The notes under the pieces were generated by a model that saw nothing but the letters and a program-made list of their open reading frames with translations, was not told the DNA's origin and made no database searches. Positions 26,509-34,650 of a stretch of 64,000 bases of DNA are shown here, one piece after another (within the stretch, counting starts at the first letter, position 1; each line of letters opens with the position of its first letter). Origin of the DNA: Streptomyces venezuelae (GTDB taxonomy: Bacteria; Actinomycetota; Actinomycetes; Streptomycetales; Streptomycetaceae). The stretch lies in the NCBI RefSeq assembly GCF_008642375.1, contig NZ_CP029194.1, positions 2,604,001-2,668,000 on the forward strand, in the 5' to 3' direction. Both the position numbers and the translations under genes were made by a program.

Positions 26509-27474
26509 TCAACCGGTCGTGAGGAGGACGTTGGCCAGCCCCTCCCCCGCCGCGAACCGCCGCAGCTGTCCCGCGATCAGCCGCTTCGCGCGTGGCATGA
26601 ACGCCGAAGTGGAACCGCCCACATGGGGACTGATCAGGACACCGGGAGCGTGCCACAAAGGATGCCCGGCCGGCAGCGGTTCCGGGTCGGTGACGTCGAG
26701 CGCCGCCGTGATCCGCCCGCTCTCGACCTCCTTGAGCAGCGCGGCCGTGTCCACGACGGGCCCGCGGGCGACGTTCACGAGCAGCGCCCCGTCCTTCATC
26801 CTGGCCAGGAAGCCGGCGTCGGCGAGGTGGTGGGTCGCGGGCGTGAGCGGAGTCGACAGGACGACCACGTCGGCCTCCGGCAGCAGGGCGGGCAACTCCG
26901 CGAGAGCGTGGACCGGACCGCGCTCCGTTGCGCGCGCGGAGCGCGCGACGCGCGCCACCCGCGCGCACTCGAACGGCGCGAGCCGGTCCTCGATGGCGGC
27001 GCCGATCGACCCGTACCCCACGATCAGCACGGACTTGTCGGCGAGCGCGGGATAGAAGCCGGCCCGCCACTCCTCGGCGTCCTGGCCGCGCACGAAGCCG
27101 GGGATGCCGCGCAGCGAGGCCAGGATCAGCGCGAGCGTGAGCTCGGCGGTGCTGGCCTCGTGCACGCCCTTGGCGTTGCAGAGGGCGACCCCGGGACGCA
27201 GGGCGGGAATGCCGGGCGTGACGTGGTCGATGCCCGCGGAGAGCGTCTGCACGGCCCGGAGGGAGGTCATCGCCGCCAGCGGCCGTACGGCGATCTCCGA
27301 CCCCTTCATGTACGGGACGACGTAGAAGGCGCAGCGAGCGGGATCGGCCGGGAAGTCCGGTCCGCCGTCCCAGAAGCGGTAGTTCAGGCCGGAGTCGCCC
27401 GGTGCGGGGAGTCCTTCGATCTCGTCCGCGGGAACCGGAAGCCACACGTCGGCGGCGCTGTCTTCGAATCTCAT
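26509..27474 (-). CDS. D-isomer 2-hydroxyacid dehydrogenase
   Basis: A 321-aa NAD(P)-dependent 2-hydroxyacid dehydrogenase. The nucleotide motif is VLIVGYGSIGAAIEDRLAPF. The catalytic Arg and Glu regions are LVNVARGPVVDTAAL and TDPEPLPAGHPL, and the catalytic His is in VLISPHVGGST. The N-terminal part, with LQTLSAGIDHV-like VQTLSAGIDHVTPG and NAKGVHEASTAE, fits the glyoxylate/hydroxypyruvate reductase-like or phosphoglycerate dehydrogenase-like group. The ATG at 27474 gives MRFEDSAADVW. It is divergent from an aldo/keto reductase gene with 75 bp between. The substrate cannot be named from sequence. Confidence 0.85.
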   Translation of the reverse strand: MRFEDSAADVWLPVPADEIEGLPAPGDSGLNYRFWDGGPDFPADPARCAFYVVPYMKGSEIAVRPLAAMTSLRAVQTLSAGIDHVTPGIPALRPGVALCNAKGVHEASTAELTLALILASLRGIPGFVRGQDAEEWRAGFYPALADKSVLIVGYGSIGAAIEDRLAPFECARVARVARSARATERGPVHALAELPALLPEADVVVLSTPLTPATHHLADAGFLARMKDGALLVNVARGPVVDTAALLKEVESGRITAALDVTDPEPLPAGHPLWHAPGVLISPHVGGSTSAFMPRAKRLIAGQLRRFAAGEGLANVLLTTG

Positions 27475-27549
27475 GACCGGGAGGCTATGCGAAGAATCCC
27501 GCGCTCCATTGGTTACTTTGGGGGACGGCACAGGGAGGGGTACCGGCAG

Positions 27550-28572
27550 GTGGAGCGCAGGACTATCGGGGCGACGGCGCTCGACGTGGGTGCGATCGGC
27601 CTGGGGTGCATGCCGATGAACTGGGCGTACAGCCGTTCGCAGCAACGGGGGGACCGCTCACTGCGGACCGTGCACGCGGCACTTGACGCCGGCATGAGCC
27701 TCCTCGACACCGCCGACATGTACGGGCCGTTCACCAACGAGCTTTTGTTGGGGCGGGTGTTGAAGGAGAGACGGGCGGAGGCCTTCGTCTCGACGAAGTG
27801 CGGACTGCTCGTCGGCGACGGCGGCGAGCGCCGCCACGTGGTCGCCAACGGCAGGCCGGGGTACGTGCGTCGGGCCTGCGACGCCTCGCTGCGGCGGCTC
27901 CAGACCGATGTGATCGACCTCTACCAGCTGCACCGCGCCGACCCCGAGGTGCCGGTCGAGGAGACCTGGGGCGCGATGGCCGAGCTGGTGTCGGCGGGCA
28001 AGGTGCGGGCGCTCGGGCTGTGCGCGGTCGGCGCCCGGTCGGCCCGCAGGGGTGCGACCGGGACCGCCCGCGACGGCTATGAGGGAACGATCCGTCAACT
28101 GGAGCGGATCCAACAGGTCTTCCCCGTGGCGGCGGTCGAGGCCGAGCTGTCGGTGTGGTCGCCCGAGGCGCTCGTCCGCCTGCTGCCGTGGTGCGCGGCC
28201 CGCGGGGTGGGCTTCCTGGCGGCGATGCCGCTGGGGAACGGTTTCCTCACGGGGACGCTGACCCCGGGCGGCGGCTTCGAGTCGGACGATCCGCGCGCCC
28301 GGCACCCGCGCTTCACGGCCGAGATGATGGCGGCGAACCAGTCGCTCGTGGCGGGCCTGCGGCGGGTCGCCGCGCGGCACGGGGCCGATGTCACCCCGGC
28401 GCAGGTCGCGCTGGCGTGGGTGCTCGGCCGCGGGCGGCACGTCGTACCGGTGCCGGGAGCGAAGCGGGAGCGGTGGGTCGTGGAGAACGCTCGGGCGGCC
28501 GGGCTGCGGCTGACGGCGGGGGATCTCGCGGAGATCGCGGCGCTGCCGGCGCCCCGGGGGTCGTGGGACTGA
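27550..28572 (+). CDS. Aldo/keto reductase
   Basis: A 340-aa NADPH-dependent aldo/keto reductase with a TIM barrel. The catalytic tetrad is visible: Asp in LLDTADMYG with its Tyr, Lys in FVSTKCGL, and His in YQLHRADPEVP. The C-terminal cofactor segment is VVPVPGAKRERWVVENARA. The GTG at 27550 gives VERRTIGATALDVGAIGLG and has GGAGG about 11 bases upstream; open sequence further upstream is antisense to the neighbouring gene. It resembles the AKR11/13 groups of bacterial enzymes of broad carbonyl specificity. The physiological substrate is unknown. Confidence 0.88.
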   Translation: MERRTIGATALDVGAIGLGCMPMNWAYSRSQQRGDRSLRTVHAALDAGMSLLDTADMYGPFTNELLLGRVLKERRAEAFVSTKCGLLVGDGGERRHVVANGRPGYVRRACDASLRRLQTDVIDLYQLHRADPEVPVEETWGAMAELVSAGKVRALGLCAVGARSARRGATGTARDGYEGTIRQLERIQQVFPVAAVEAELSVWSPEALVRLLPWCAARGVGFLAAMPLGNGFLTGTLTPGGGFESDDPRARHPRFTAEMMAANQSLVAGLRRVAARHGADVTPAQVALAWVLGRGRHVVPVPGAKRERWVVENARAAGLRLTAGDLAEIAALPAPRGSWD

Positions 28573-28676
28573 GCGCCACGCGGGAATCGGCGTCCGCGGG
28601 CGGGAACCCGATCGGGTCGAGCGGTGTATGAAGAGTGAAGGGATGCCGCTCGACTCGTCGAAGGGGACCGTTGACC

Positions 28677-29831
28677 ATGAGCCGTCCTGTTGTGCTGAAG
28701 GCCCTGTGGGGCGCCGCCGCGCTGATGCTCGTCGCGGGCTGCTCCTCGGGCGATTCCTCGGGTGGTTCCGGGGAGCGTCCGGGTACGGCTCCGCCCGCGT
28801 CGGCGTCGGCCTCGGGGTCGGCCTCCGCCTCGGCACCGGCTTCCGGGGCCACGTCCCCGGGTGGGCGCGTGTCGGTGGCGGGCACGCTCACCGAGGGCCT
28901 GGAGTCGCCCTGGGGCCTGGCCGAGCTGCCGGGCGGCGACCTGCTGGTCTCCTCGCGGGACGAGCGGACGATCACCCGGGTCGACGGGAGAAGCGGCGCG
29001 AAGACCTCGCTCGGCGAGGTGCCGGGGGTGGTGCCGGGCGGTGAGGGCGGGCTCATGGGACTCGCCGTCCACGACGGCTGGGTCTACGCGTACCTGACGG
29101 CCGCCTCGGACAACCGCATCGTGCGCATGCGGTACGGAGGCGGGGACGGCGACCGGCTCGGGGCGCCGGAGCCGGTGCTGACCGGCATCCCGAAGGCGTC
29201 CGTGCACAACGGCGGACGGATCGCCTTCGGGCCGGACGGGATGCTCTACGCGGGCACGGGCGAGACGGGCGTGACCGGTCTGGCCCAGGACCGGGCCTCG
29301 CTCGGCGGGAAGATCCTGCGGATGACGCCGGAGGGCAGACCGGCACCGGGCAACCCCTTCCCCGGCTCGGTCGTCTACACCTACGGGCACCGGAATGTGC
29401 AGGGAATCGCCTGGGACGCGGACGGGCGGCTGTGGGCGGCCGAGTTCGGGCAGAACACCTGGGACGAGCTGAATCTGATCGAGCCGGGGAAGAACTACGG
29501 CTGGCCCGAGGCCGAGGGGCAGGCGGGCCGGGAGGGGTTCGTGGATCCGGTGGCCCAGTGGCCGACCTCGGAGGCCTCCCCGAGCGGCATCGCCTATGCG
29601 CGGGGCGCGATCTGGATGGCCGGGCTCAGGGGCGAGCGACTGTGGCGGATTCCGCTCTCCGGCGCGGAACGGTCAGGGGAGCCCGAGGCGTTCCTGTCAG
29701 GTGAGTACGGACGCCTGCGCACGGTTCTCGCCGGGGGCGGCGGCCGGCTCTGGCTGGTGAGCAGCGAGACGGACACCCGGGGCACGCCCGAGCCCGGCGA
29801 CGACAGGATCCTCCGGCTGGAGGTGAGGTGA
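28677..29831 (+). CDS. PQQ-dependent sugar dehydrogenase-like lipoprotein
   Basis: A 384-aa secreted beta-propeller of the glucose/sorbosone dehydrogenase (GSDH) family. A signal peptide with lipobox LVAGC (Cys22) is followed by a Ser/Ala/Gly-rich linker to about residue 58. The propeller shows LESPWGLAELPGGDLLVSSRD, GGEGGLMGLAVHDGWVYAYLT, VHNGGRIAFGPDGMLYAGTGE, YTYGHRNVQGIAWDADGRLWAAEFG and GKNYGWPEAEG. In the soluble glucose dehydrogenase family His and Arg residues in these loops bind PQQ. No PQQ synthesis genes are in the window, so it may use imported cofactor or act without PQQ. The likely location is the outer face of the membrane. Confidence 0.87.
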   Translation: MSRPVVLKALWGAAALMLVAGCSSGDSSGGSGERPGTAPPASASASGSASASAPASGATSPGGRVSVAGTLTEGLESPWGLAELPGGDLLVSSRDERTITRVDGRSGAKTSLGEVPGVVPGGEGGLMGLAVHDGWVYAYLTAASDNRIVRMRYGGGDGDRLGAPEPVLTGIPKASVHNGGRIAFGPDGMLYAGTGETGVTGLAQDRASLGGKILRMTPEGRPAPGNPFPGSVVYTYGHRNVQGIAWDADGRLWAAEFGQNTWDELNLIEPGKNYGWPEAEGQAGREGFVDPVAQWPTSEASPSGIAYARGAIWMAGLRGERLWRIPLSGAERSGEPEAFLSGEYGRLRTVLAGGGGRLWLVSSETDTRGTPEPGDDRILRLEVR

Positions 29832-29845
29832 GGGAGGCGGTGACC

Positions 29846-30136
29846 GTGTTCGATCCGATCGCGGAGCTCTTCGCGCCGGGACGCCGGCACGCCGAGGACG
29901 AGATGCGCCGGCAGGCCCTCACCCGGGAGGACCCGGAAGACCCCAAGAACATGGCCCCGGGGCGCGGCCCGATAGACCTCACCTCGGGCCGCGTGACGAT
30001 ACGGATCCCCCGGCCGGGGTCAGAGGGCCGTGTCGAGGAGGTGGAGACGGTGGGCGAGGGCGGCGGCCTCGCCCCGGCCGGCGACGCCGAGCTTGGCGAG
30101 GATGTTGGAGACGTGGACGCTCGCCGTCTTCGGTGA
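29846..30136 (+). CDS. DUF6191-like small protein
   Basis: A 96-aa open frame starting VFDPIAELFAPGRRHAEDEM, with GPIDLTSGRVTIRIP near residue 55. I recognise this pattern from a small streptomycete family of unknown function (FDxxEELFAPGRKH, GPIDLxSGxVxxR). The GTG at 29846 follows AGGGAGG by 8 bases. It begins 14 bp after the sugar dehydrogenase stop. Its last 117 bases overlap, antisense, the 3' end of the LAL regulator gene, so the C terminus after about residue 58 is unlikely to be conserved. The function is unknown. Confidence 0.6.
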   Translation: MFDPIAELFAPGRRHAEDEMRRQALTREDPEDPKNMAPGRGPIDLTSGRVTIRIPRPGSEGRVEEVETVGEGGGLAPAGDAELGEDVGDVDARRLR

Positions 30137-33076
30137 GATGAAGAGCTCCTCGGCGATCTGCCGGTTGGTGCGGCCTGCCGCGACCAGGCGCAGGACGTCC
30201 TGCTCGCGCGGGGTCAGGCCGAAGCCGTCGTCGCCGGGCTCCGCGGGCGCCGGGAGCTGCTTCTCGGGCGCCAGGGAGAGGCGGGCGCGGGCGGCGAGGA
30301 GTTCCACGTCCTCGCGGAGCGGGCGGTCCCCGAGACGGAGTGCGGTGGTGTGGGCCTCGCGGAGCAGGGCCGTGGCCTCCTCCCTGCGGCCGCCCTCGAC
30401 GAGCAGGGCGTCGGCGTGGCGGTGGCGGGCGCGGGCGAGATGGGCGGGGCGGTCCAGCGGCTCGTAGGCGGCGACGACCTCGGCCCAGCGGGTGGCGGAA
30501 TCGCTGCCCTCGGCCCGGGCCAGCTCCTGGGAGACCTGGAGGGAGTGCGCGGCCCAGACAGGGGCCGGAGCGGCGAGGTCGCGGACGCAGCGGCGGATCA
30601 GGGCGAGGGCCTCGGCGCGGCCCTCGGCGGCGGCGGGCAGTCCCCGACTGTCGGCCTCCGCGGCGGCGGCGGTGAGGACGAGCGGCCAGCCGTAGCGGTG
30701 GGTGCCGGGCGGGAAGCCGCCCTCGGCGGCGGTCGCGAGCTGCGCCCGGACGTCCTGGACGCGGCCCTCGGCGGCGGCCACGGCGATCGCGACCTGGGCC
30801 ATGGGCAGCGTGTACTGCGGGATCGGGTCGCGGGTGCCGTAGACGGCGCGGGCGTCGGCGAGGTGGCGGCCGGCCGCTTCGAGGTCGCCTCGCGCGACGG
30901 CGAGCTGGGCGAGCCGGAGGGAGGCCGAGCCGCGGGGCTTGATGCTGGTCACCGAGTGCTGGAGCCGCTCGGCGGCCTGCTGCGCCTCGTCCCAGCGGCC
31001 GAGAGAGAAGAGGGACTCGGCGCGGTTGGCCTCGATCCAGCCGACGCTGCCGACGAGTCCGTAGGAGCGGGTGAGGTGGATGCCGGCGTCGGCGATCTCG
31101 ACGGCCTCGCGGGAGCGGCCGAGGGCTTCGAGGGAAGAGGAGATGTTGATGTGGGCGCGCGAGGCCTCGCTGAACTGGCCGAGGGCCGTGGTCCGTTCCC
31201 GGACCTCGTGCATCTCGGCGAGACCGGCCTCGACGTCCCCGGCGGCGGTCATGATGGTGCCGAGGGTGAGGCGGGCGTTGAGTTCGATCGACTCGGCCTT
31301 GACGTGCCGGGCGTACTCGACGGCGCGTTCGGCGGCGGCGAGGGCATCGGGACCGGGGTTGCGGAGCATGCCCCAGCCGGCGGCGCCGACGAGGACGGCG
31401 GCGTGGACGGCGGACGGCGGGAGGCCCTTGACGAGTTCCTGGGCGCGGGCGATCTCCTCCGAGCCGTCGCCGCGGCCGAGGTTGGACTGGAGGCGGGCCT
31501 TCTCGCTCCAGAACCAGGCGGCGCGCAGGGGGTCGTGCACGTCCTCGCCGTCGAGGAGGCGGAGCGCCATCCGGCCGATCTTCACTGCGCGTTCGTGTTC
31601 GCCGCAGAGACGGGCGGCGACGGCCGCCTCGGCGAGGAGGTCGAGGTAGCCGAGCGGGGTCGTCTCGGGGTCGCAGCCGCAGGGCGGGTAGGCCTCGGCG
31701 TAGTCCATGGGCCGCAGCCCGCGGCGGATCTCGGCGGGGGCCTCGTCCCAGAGCTCCATGGCCCGCTCCAGGAGCCGGAGCTGCTCGGCGTACGCGTGGC
31801 GCTTTCGGGTGGCGACGGAGGCGCGGAGGACGGCCGGGAGGGCCTGGGCCGGGTCGTGCGCGTGGTACCAGTAGGTGGCGAGGCGGGTGGCCCGCTCGTC
31901 GGGCCGGACGAGCGAGGGGTCCGCCTCCAGGGCCTCGGCGTAGCGCCGGTTGAGGCGGGAGCGTTCGCCGGGGAGCAGGTCGTCGCTCACGGCCTCGCGG
32001 ACGAGGGAGTGGCGGAAGCGGTAGCCGTCGCCGTCGGGGACGGCGAGCAGGATGTTGGCGCCGACGCAGGCCCGGAGCGCCTCGATGAGTTCGTCCTCGG
32101 TGAGCCGTGCGACGGCGGCGAGCAGTCCGTACTCGACGGTGGAGCCGCCCTCGGCGACGATCCTGGCGACCCGCTGGGCGTCCTCGGTGAGCGCCTCGAC
32201 CCGGACGAGCAGGAGGTCGCGCAGGGAGTCGCTGAGCTGGCCGAGGGCGCAGCCGGCCTCGTGGGAGACGACGAGCTCCTCGACGAAGAAGGCGTTGCCG
32301 TCGGAGCGTTCGAAGACCTCCTCGACGAGCCCGGGGGCGGGTTCGGCGGCGAGGATGCCGGTGAGCTGGCGGTGCACCTCGGTGCGGGTGAAGCGGGAGA
32401 GCTCGATGCGGCGGATGGTGCGGAGCCGGTCGAGCTCGGCGAGGAGGGGGCGCAGCGGGTGGCGGCGGTGGATGTCGTCGGCGCGGTAGCTGGCGACGAC
32501 CACGATCCGGCCGCGGCGAAGGGTGCGGAGGAGGTAGGTGAGCAGGTGCCGGGTGGAGGTGTCGGCCCAGTGCAGGTCTTCGAGGACGAGCACGACGGTG
32601 CGGTCGGCGGCGAGCCGCTCCAGGAGCCGCACGGTGAGTTCGAAGAGGCGGGCGGTGGCGTCCTCGTCGGAGGGCTCGTGGCTGCCGGGGTCGCCCAGTT
32701 CGGGGAGGAGCCGGGCGAGTTCGCCCTCCTGGCCGTCGGCGGCGGCGGTCAGTTCGTCGGGCAGCTGACGGTGGAGCGAGCGCAGGGCGGTGGCGAAGGG
32801 CGCGAAGGGCAGGCCGTCGGCGCCGAGTTCCACGCAGCCGCCGAGGGCGACGACGGCGCCCCGGTCGCAGGCCGTGTCGAGGAACTCCTCGATGAGCCGG
32901 GTCTTGCCGACGCCCGCCTCACCGCCGACGAGCAGCGCCTGGGGCTCTCCCGCGGTCGCGCGGGAGAGCGCCTCGGTGAGGGCGGTGAGTTCGCCGGCGC
33001 GGCCGACGAAGACGGGGCTGACTGACCTGGTCTCCACGGCGCCGAGCATCGCACAGCCATCCGTACGGTCGCTCAT
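30020..33076 (-). CDS. LAL-family LuxR transcriptional regulator with AAA-type ATPase domain
   Basis: A 1018-aa large ATP-binding LuxR-family regulator. Near the N terminus is VGRAGELTALTEAL, then the Walker A GGEAGVGKTRL and a Walker B VLVLEDLHWAD. A long helical region of TPR-like repeats fills about residues 380-930. The LuxR helix-turn-helix is at the C terminus (LTPREQDVLRLVAAGRTNRQIAEELF, then SPKTASVHVSNIL). Proteins of this type often switch on secondary-metabolite or sugar-catabolism genes in actinomycetes. No biosynthetic cluster is adjacent, so the target is open. The start at 33076 (MSDRTDG) has no strong ribosome site; Met10 at 33049 is an alternative. Confidence 0.9.
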   Translation of the reverse strand: MSDRTDGCAMLGAVETRSVSPVFVGRAGELTALTEALSRATAGEPQALLVGGEAGVGKTRLIEEFLDTACDRGAVVALGGCVELGADGLPFAPFATALRSLHRQLPDELTAAADGQEGELARLLPELGDPGSHEPSDEDATARLFELTVRLLERLAADRTVVLVLEDLHWADTSTRHLLTYLLRTLRRGRIVVVASYRADDIHRRHPLRPLLAELDRLRTIRRIELSRFTRTEVHRQLTGILAAEPAPGLVEEVFERSDGNAFFVEELVVSHEAGCALGQLSDSLRDLLLVRVEALTEDAQRVARIVAEGGSTVEYGLLAAVARLTEDELIEALRACVGANILLAVPDGDGYRFRHSLVREAVSDDLLPGERSRLNRRYAEALEADPSLVRPDERATRLATYWYHAHDPAQALPAVLRASVATRKRHAYAEQLRLLERAMELWDEAPAEIRRGLRPMDYAEAYPPCGCDPETTPLGYLDLLAEAAVAARLCGEHERAVKIGRMALRLLDGEDVHDPLRAAWFWSEKARLQSNLGRGDGSEEIARAQELVKGLPPSAVHAAVLVGAAGWGMLRNPGPDALAAAERAVEYARHVKAESIELNARLTLGTIMTAAGDVEAGLAEMHEVRERTTALGQFSEASRAHINISSSLEALGRSREAVEIADAGIHLTRSYGLVGSVGWIEANRAESLFSLGRWDEAQQAAERLQHSVTSIKPRGSASLRLAQLAVARGDLEAAGRHLADARAVYGTRDPIPQYTLPMAQVAIAVAAAEGRVQDVRAQLATAAEGGFPPGTHRYGWPLVLTAAAAEADSRGLPAAAEGRAEALALIRRCVRDLAAPAPVWAAHSLQVSQELARAEGSDSATRWAEVVAAYEPLDRPAHLARARHRHADALLVEGGRREEATALLREAHTTALRLGDRPLREDVELLAARARLSLAPEKQLPAPAEPGDDGFGLTPREQDVLRLVAAGRTNRQIAEELFISPKTASVHVSNILAKLGVAGRGEAAALAHRLHLLDTAL

Positions 33077-33083
33077 ACGGGGG

Positions 33084-33272
33084 TCACGCGGCCCGGACGA
33101 AGCGGCCCCGGTCGCCGCCGGTCACCCGCCCCTCCGTGCCGTGGCCGCCATGCCGGCGCCCGAAGAGACGCAGGCCCCGGGGGGCCCCGGCGGCCTGGTG
33201 GCCGAGGCGCTGGGCGGCGGCCTCACGGACGAGCTGGGCGTGGTTGATGCGGTGGAGTTCGTACGCGAACAT
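33084..33272 (-). CDS. Small conserved streptomycete protein of unknown function (62 aa)
   Basis: A 62-aa basic protein beginning MFAYELHRINHAQLVREAAAQR. I have seen this opening (M-F/Y-A-Y-E, then a helical xLIREA segment) in many short streptomycete proteins without known function, which supports it as a real gene. It is soluble, with an amphipathic N-terminal helix and a Gly/Arg-rich tail. It lies 7 bp upstream of the LAL regulator start in the same direction, so the two may be co-transcribed. Confidence 0.6.
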   Translation of the reverse strand: MFAYELHRINHAQLVREAAAQRLGHQAAGAPRGLRLFGRRHGGHGTEGRVTGGDRGRFVRAA

Positions 33273-33433
33273 CGGGTGCTCCCTGGTGGTTTCGGGTTTC
33301 GGTATCGCTCCTTGCGATGCCTCTACTCTCGTTTCCCAGGGGGTCCCGTCACATCGGGCGAGTGCCGCATGTTCGGGCTGCGGGGGGCCTTAGACGTGCC
33401 TCAGGGGGTCCTTAGGCGGTACGGGTACCCCGC

Positions 33434-34048
33434 TCAGGACCCGGTGGTGGGCAGGCTCAGGAAGAGGTCGAAGTAGGTACCGGCCGACAGGAGCAGTCCG
33501 AGGCCGCCCAGGACGGCGCCGCCGAGGGCGACCGCCCGGACCCAGACGGGGCGCTCGGGGCGGGCGAGGACCAGGACGAGGACGGCGGTGACGAGCGCGA
33601 GCAGCGAGAAGAGGCCGTTGACCAGGGCGGTGCTGTGCCAGGCGTCGCCGTAGATCTCGGAGATCTGCTGGGCCGGGGGGCCGTTCTGGCTGCTGATCTG
33701 CCCGATGAGCGTCTCGCGCTCGGAGACGACCTTGCCCGTCCAGGTGCCGGTGAGCGCGACGGCGCCGAGGGCGGCGGAGACGACGGCCGCGCCGCCGGCG
33801 CCGACGCCGGTGCCGGCGGGCGACTCGGCCAGAAGCTCGTCCAGCTCGTCGTCATCCAGCTCGTCATCAGGCGCGTCGTCGGCCGAGGCGTCGTCGGCCG
33901 GCTCGGCCGAGGCGGCGCGGGCGTCCGGCTCGGCCGGCGCGGCCGGCTCCTGGCCGGCCTCGGTGGCCGTCTCGACCTCCGAGGAGGCCTCGGTCTTCGG
34001 CTCGGTCGCCGTCTCGGCGGTCTTCTCGTCGGTCTTCGTGATGTCCAT
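33434..34048 (-). CDS. Membrane protein of unknown function with acidic N terminus
   Basis: A 204-aa protein. The first 90 residues are rich in Glu, Asp, Ala and Thr and are probably disordered (MDITKTDEKTAETATEP to DDELDDDELDELLAES). Three hydrophobic segments follow (about 93-112, 148-170 and 176-200; GLFSLLALVTAVLVLVLA and VALGGAVLGGLGLLLSAG). A loop with ERETLIGQISSQNG lies between the first two. The ATG at 34048 is chosen because the acidic sequence begins there. I do not recognise a family. It is not obviously linked to the genes on either side. Confidence 0.7.
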   Translation of the reverse strand: MDITKTDEKTAETATEPKTEASSEVETATEAGQEPAAPAEPDARAASAEPADDASADDAPDDELDDDELDELLAESPAGTGVGAGGAAVVSAALGAVALTGTWTGKVVSERETLIGQISSQNGPPAQQISEIYGDAWHSTALVNGLFSLLALVTAVLVLVLARPERPVWVRAVALGGAVLGGLGLLLSAGTYFDLFLSLPTTGS

Positions 34049-34083
34049 GCGGCGCACGCTAGGCGGCCCACATGAGAACCGCC

Positions 34084-34650
34084 TTAAGACGCCGGCCGCT
34101 CCTTCGCCGCGCGCCACTCGGGGGCGAGGACGGCCCAGACCTCGGTGTCGGCTCGGGTGCCGCGGTGCGGGTAGTTCTCGCGCAGCACACCCTCCTTGGT
34201 CATGCCGAGGCGGCGGGCGACGGCGACGCTCGGCCCGTTCTTCGAGGAGGCGTGCCACTCCACGCGGTGGATGCCGCGCTCCTCGACCGCCCAGTCGATG
34301 ATGACCCGGCAGGCCCGGGTGATCAGGCCCTTCCCGGCGGCGGAGGGCTCCAGCCAGCAGCCGGCCTCGGCGATCCCGTGCGTCACGTCCATGGTCCGGA
34401 AGAGGACCCCGCCGACGAGCGTGCCCTCGGTCCAGATGCCGTAGATGCGTCCGGCGTCGTTCGCGGCCTTCTCGGCGTACGAGCGGAGGAAGGAGCGGGC
34501 GGAGTCGAGGTCCGCGACGAAGTCCGGGAGCGCGATGTGCTCTCCGACGAACTCCCGGCCCCGGTCCATGTGGGCGAGGAACTCCTCCGCCTGCCAGGGC
34601 TCCAGGGGCCGCAGTTCGGCGCCGTCGTCACCCAGCGATATCGCGAACAT
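34084..34650 (-). CDS. GNAT acetyltransferase, RimJ/RimL type
   Basis: A 188-aa GNAT family protein similar to ribosomal-protein serine acetyltransferases (RimL/YdaF type). Motifs are LRPLEPWQAEEFLAHMDRGR, GIWTEGTLVGGVLFRTMD, EAGCWLEPSAAGKGLITRAC (acetyl-CoA loop) and HRVEWHASSKNGPSVAVARRLGM. The substrate may be a protein N terminus or a small amine and is not known. The ATG at 34650 lies inside the end of the MMPL gene with a 23-bp overlap, so the two are translationally coupled and expressed together. Confidence 0.86.
   Translation of the reverse strand: MFAISLGDDGAELRPLEPWQAEEFLAHMDRGREFVGEHIALPDFVADLDSARSFLRSYAEKAANDAGRIYGIWTEGTLVGGVLFRTMDVTHGIAEAGCWLEPSAAGKGLITRACRVIIDWAVEERGIHRVEWHASSKNGPSVAVARRLGMTKEGVLRENYPHRGTRADTEVWAVLAPEWRAAKERPAS

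Noticed and set aside
29594..29982. Two minus-strand open frames near the end of the sugar dehydrogenase gene
   Set aside because: They overlap the GSDH propeller antisense and lack ribosome sites and domains.
30350..33025. 891-codon plus-strand open frame opposite the LAL regulator
   Set aside because: Its translation is an artefact of GC-rich third positions on the real strand. The LAL protein has clear Walker and LuxR motifs.
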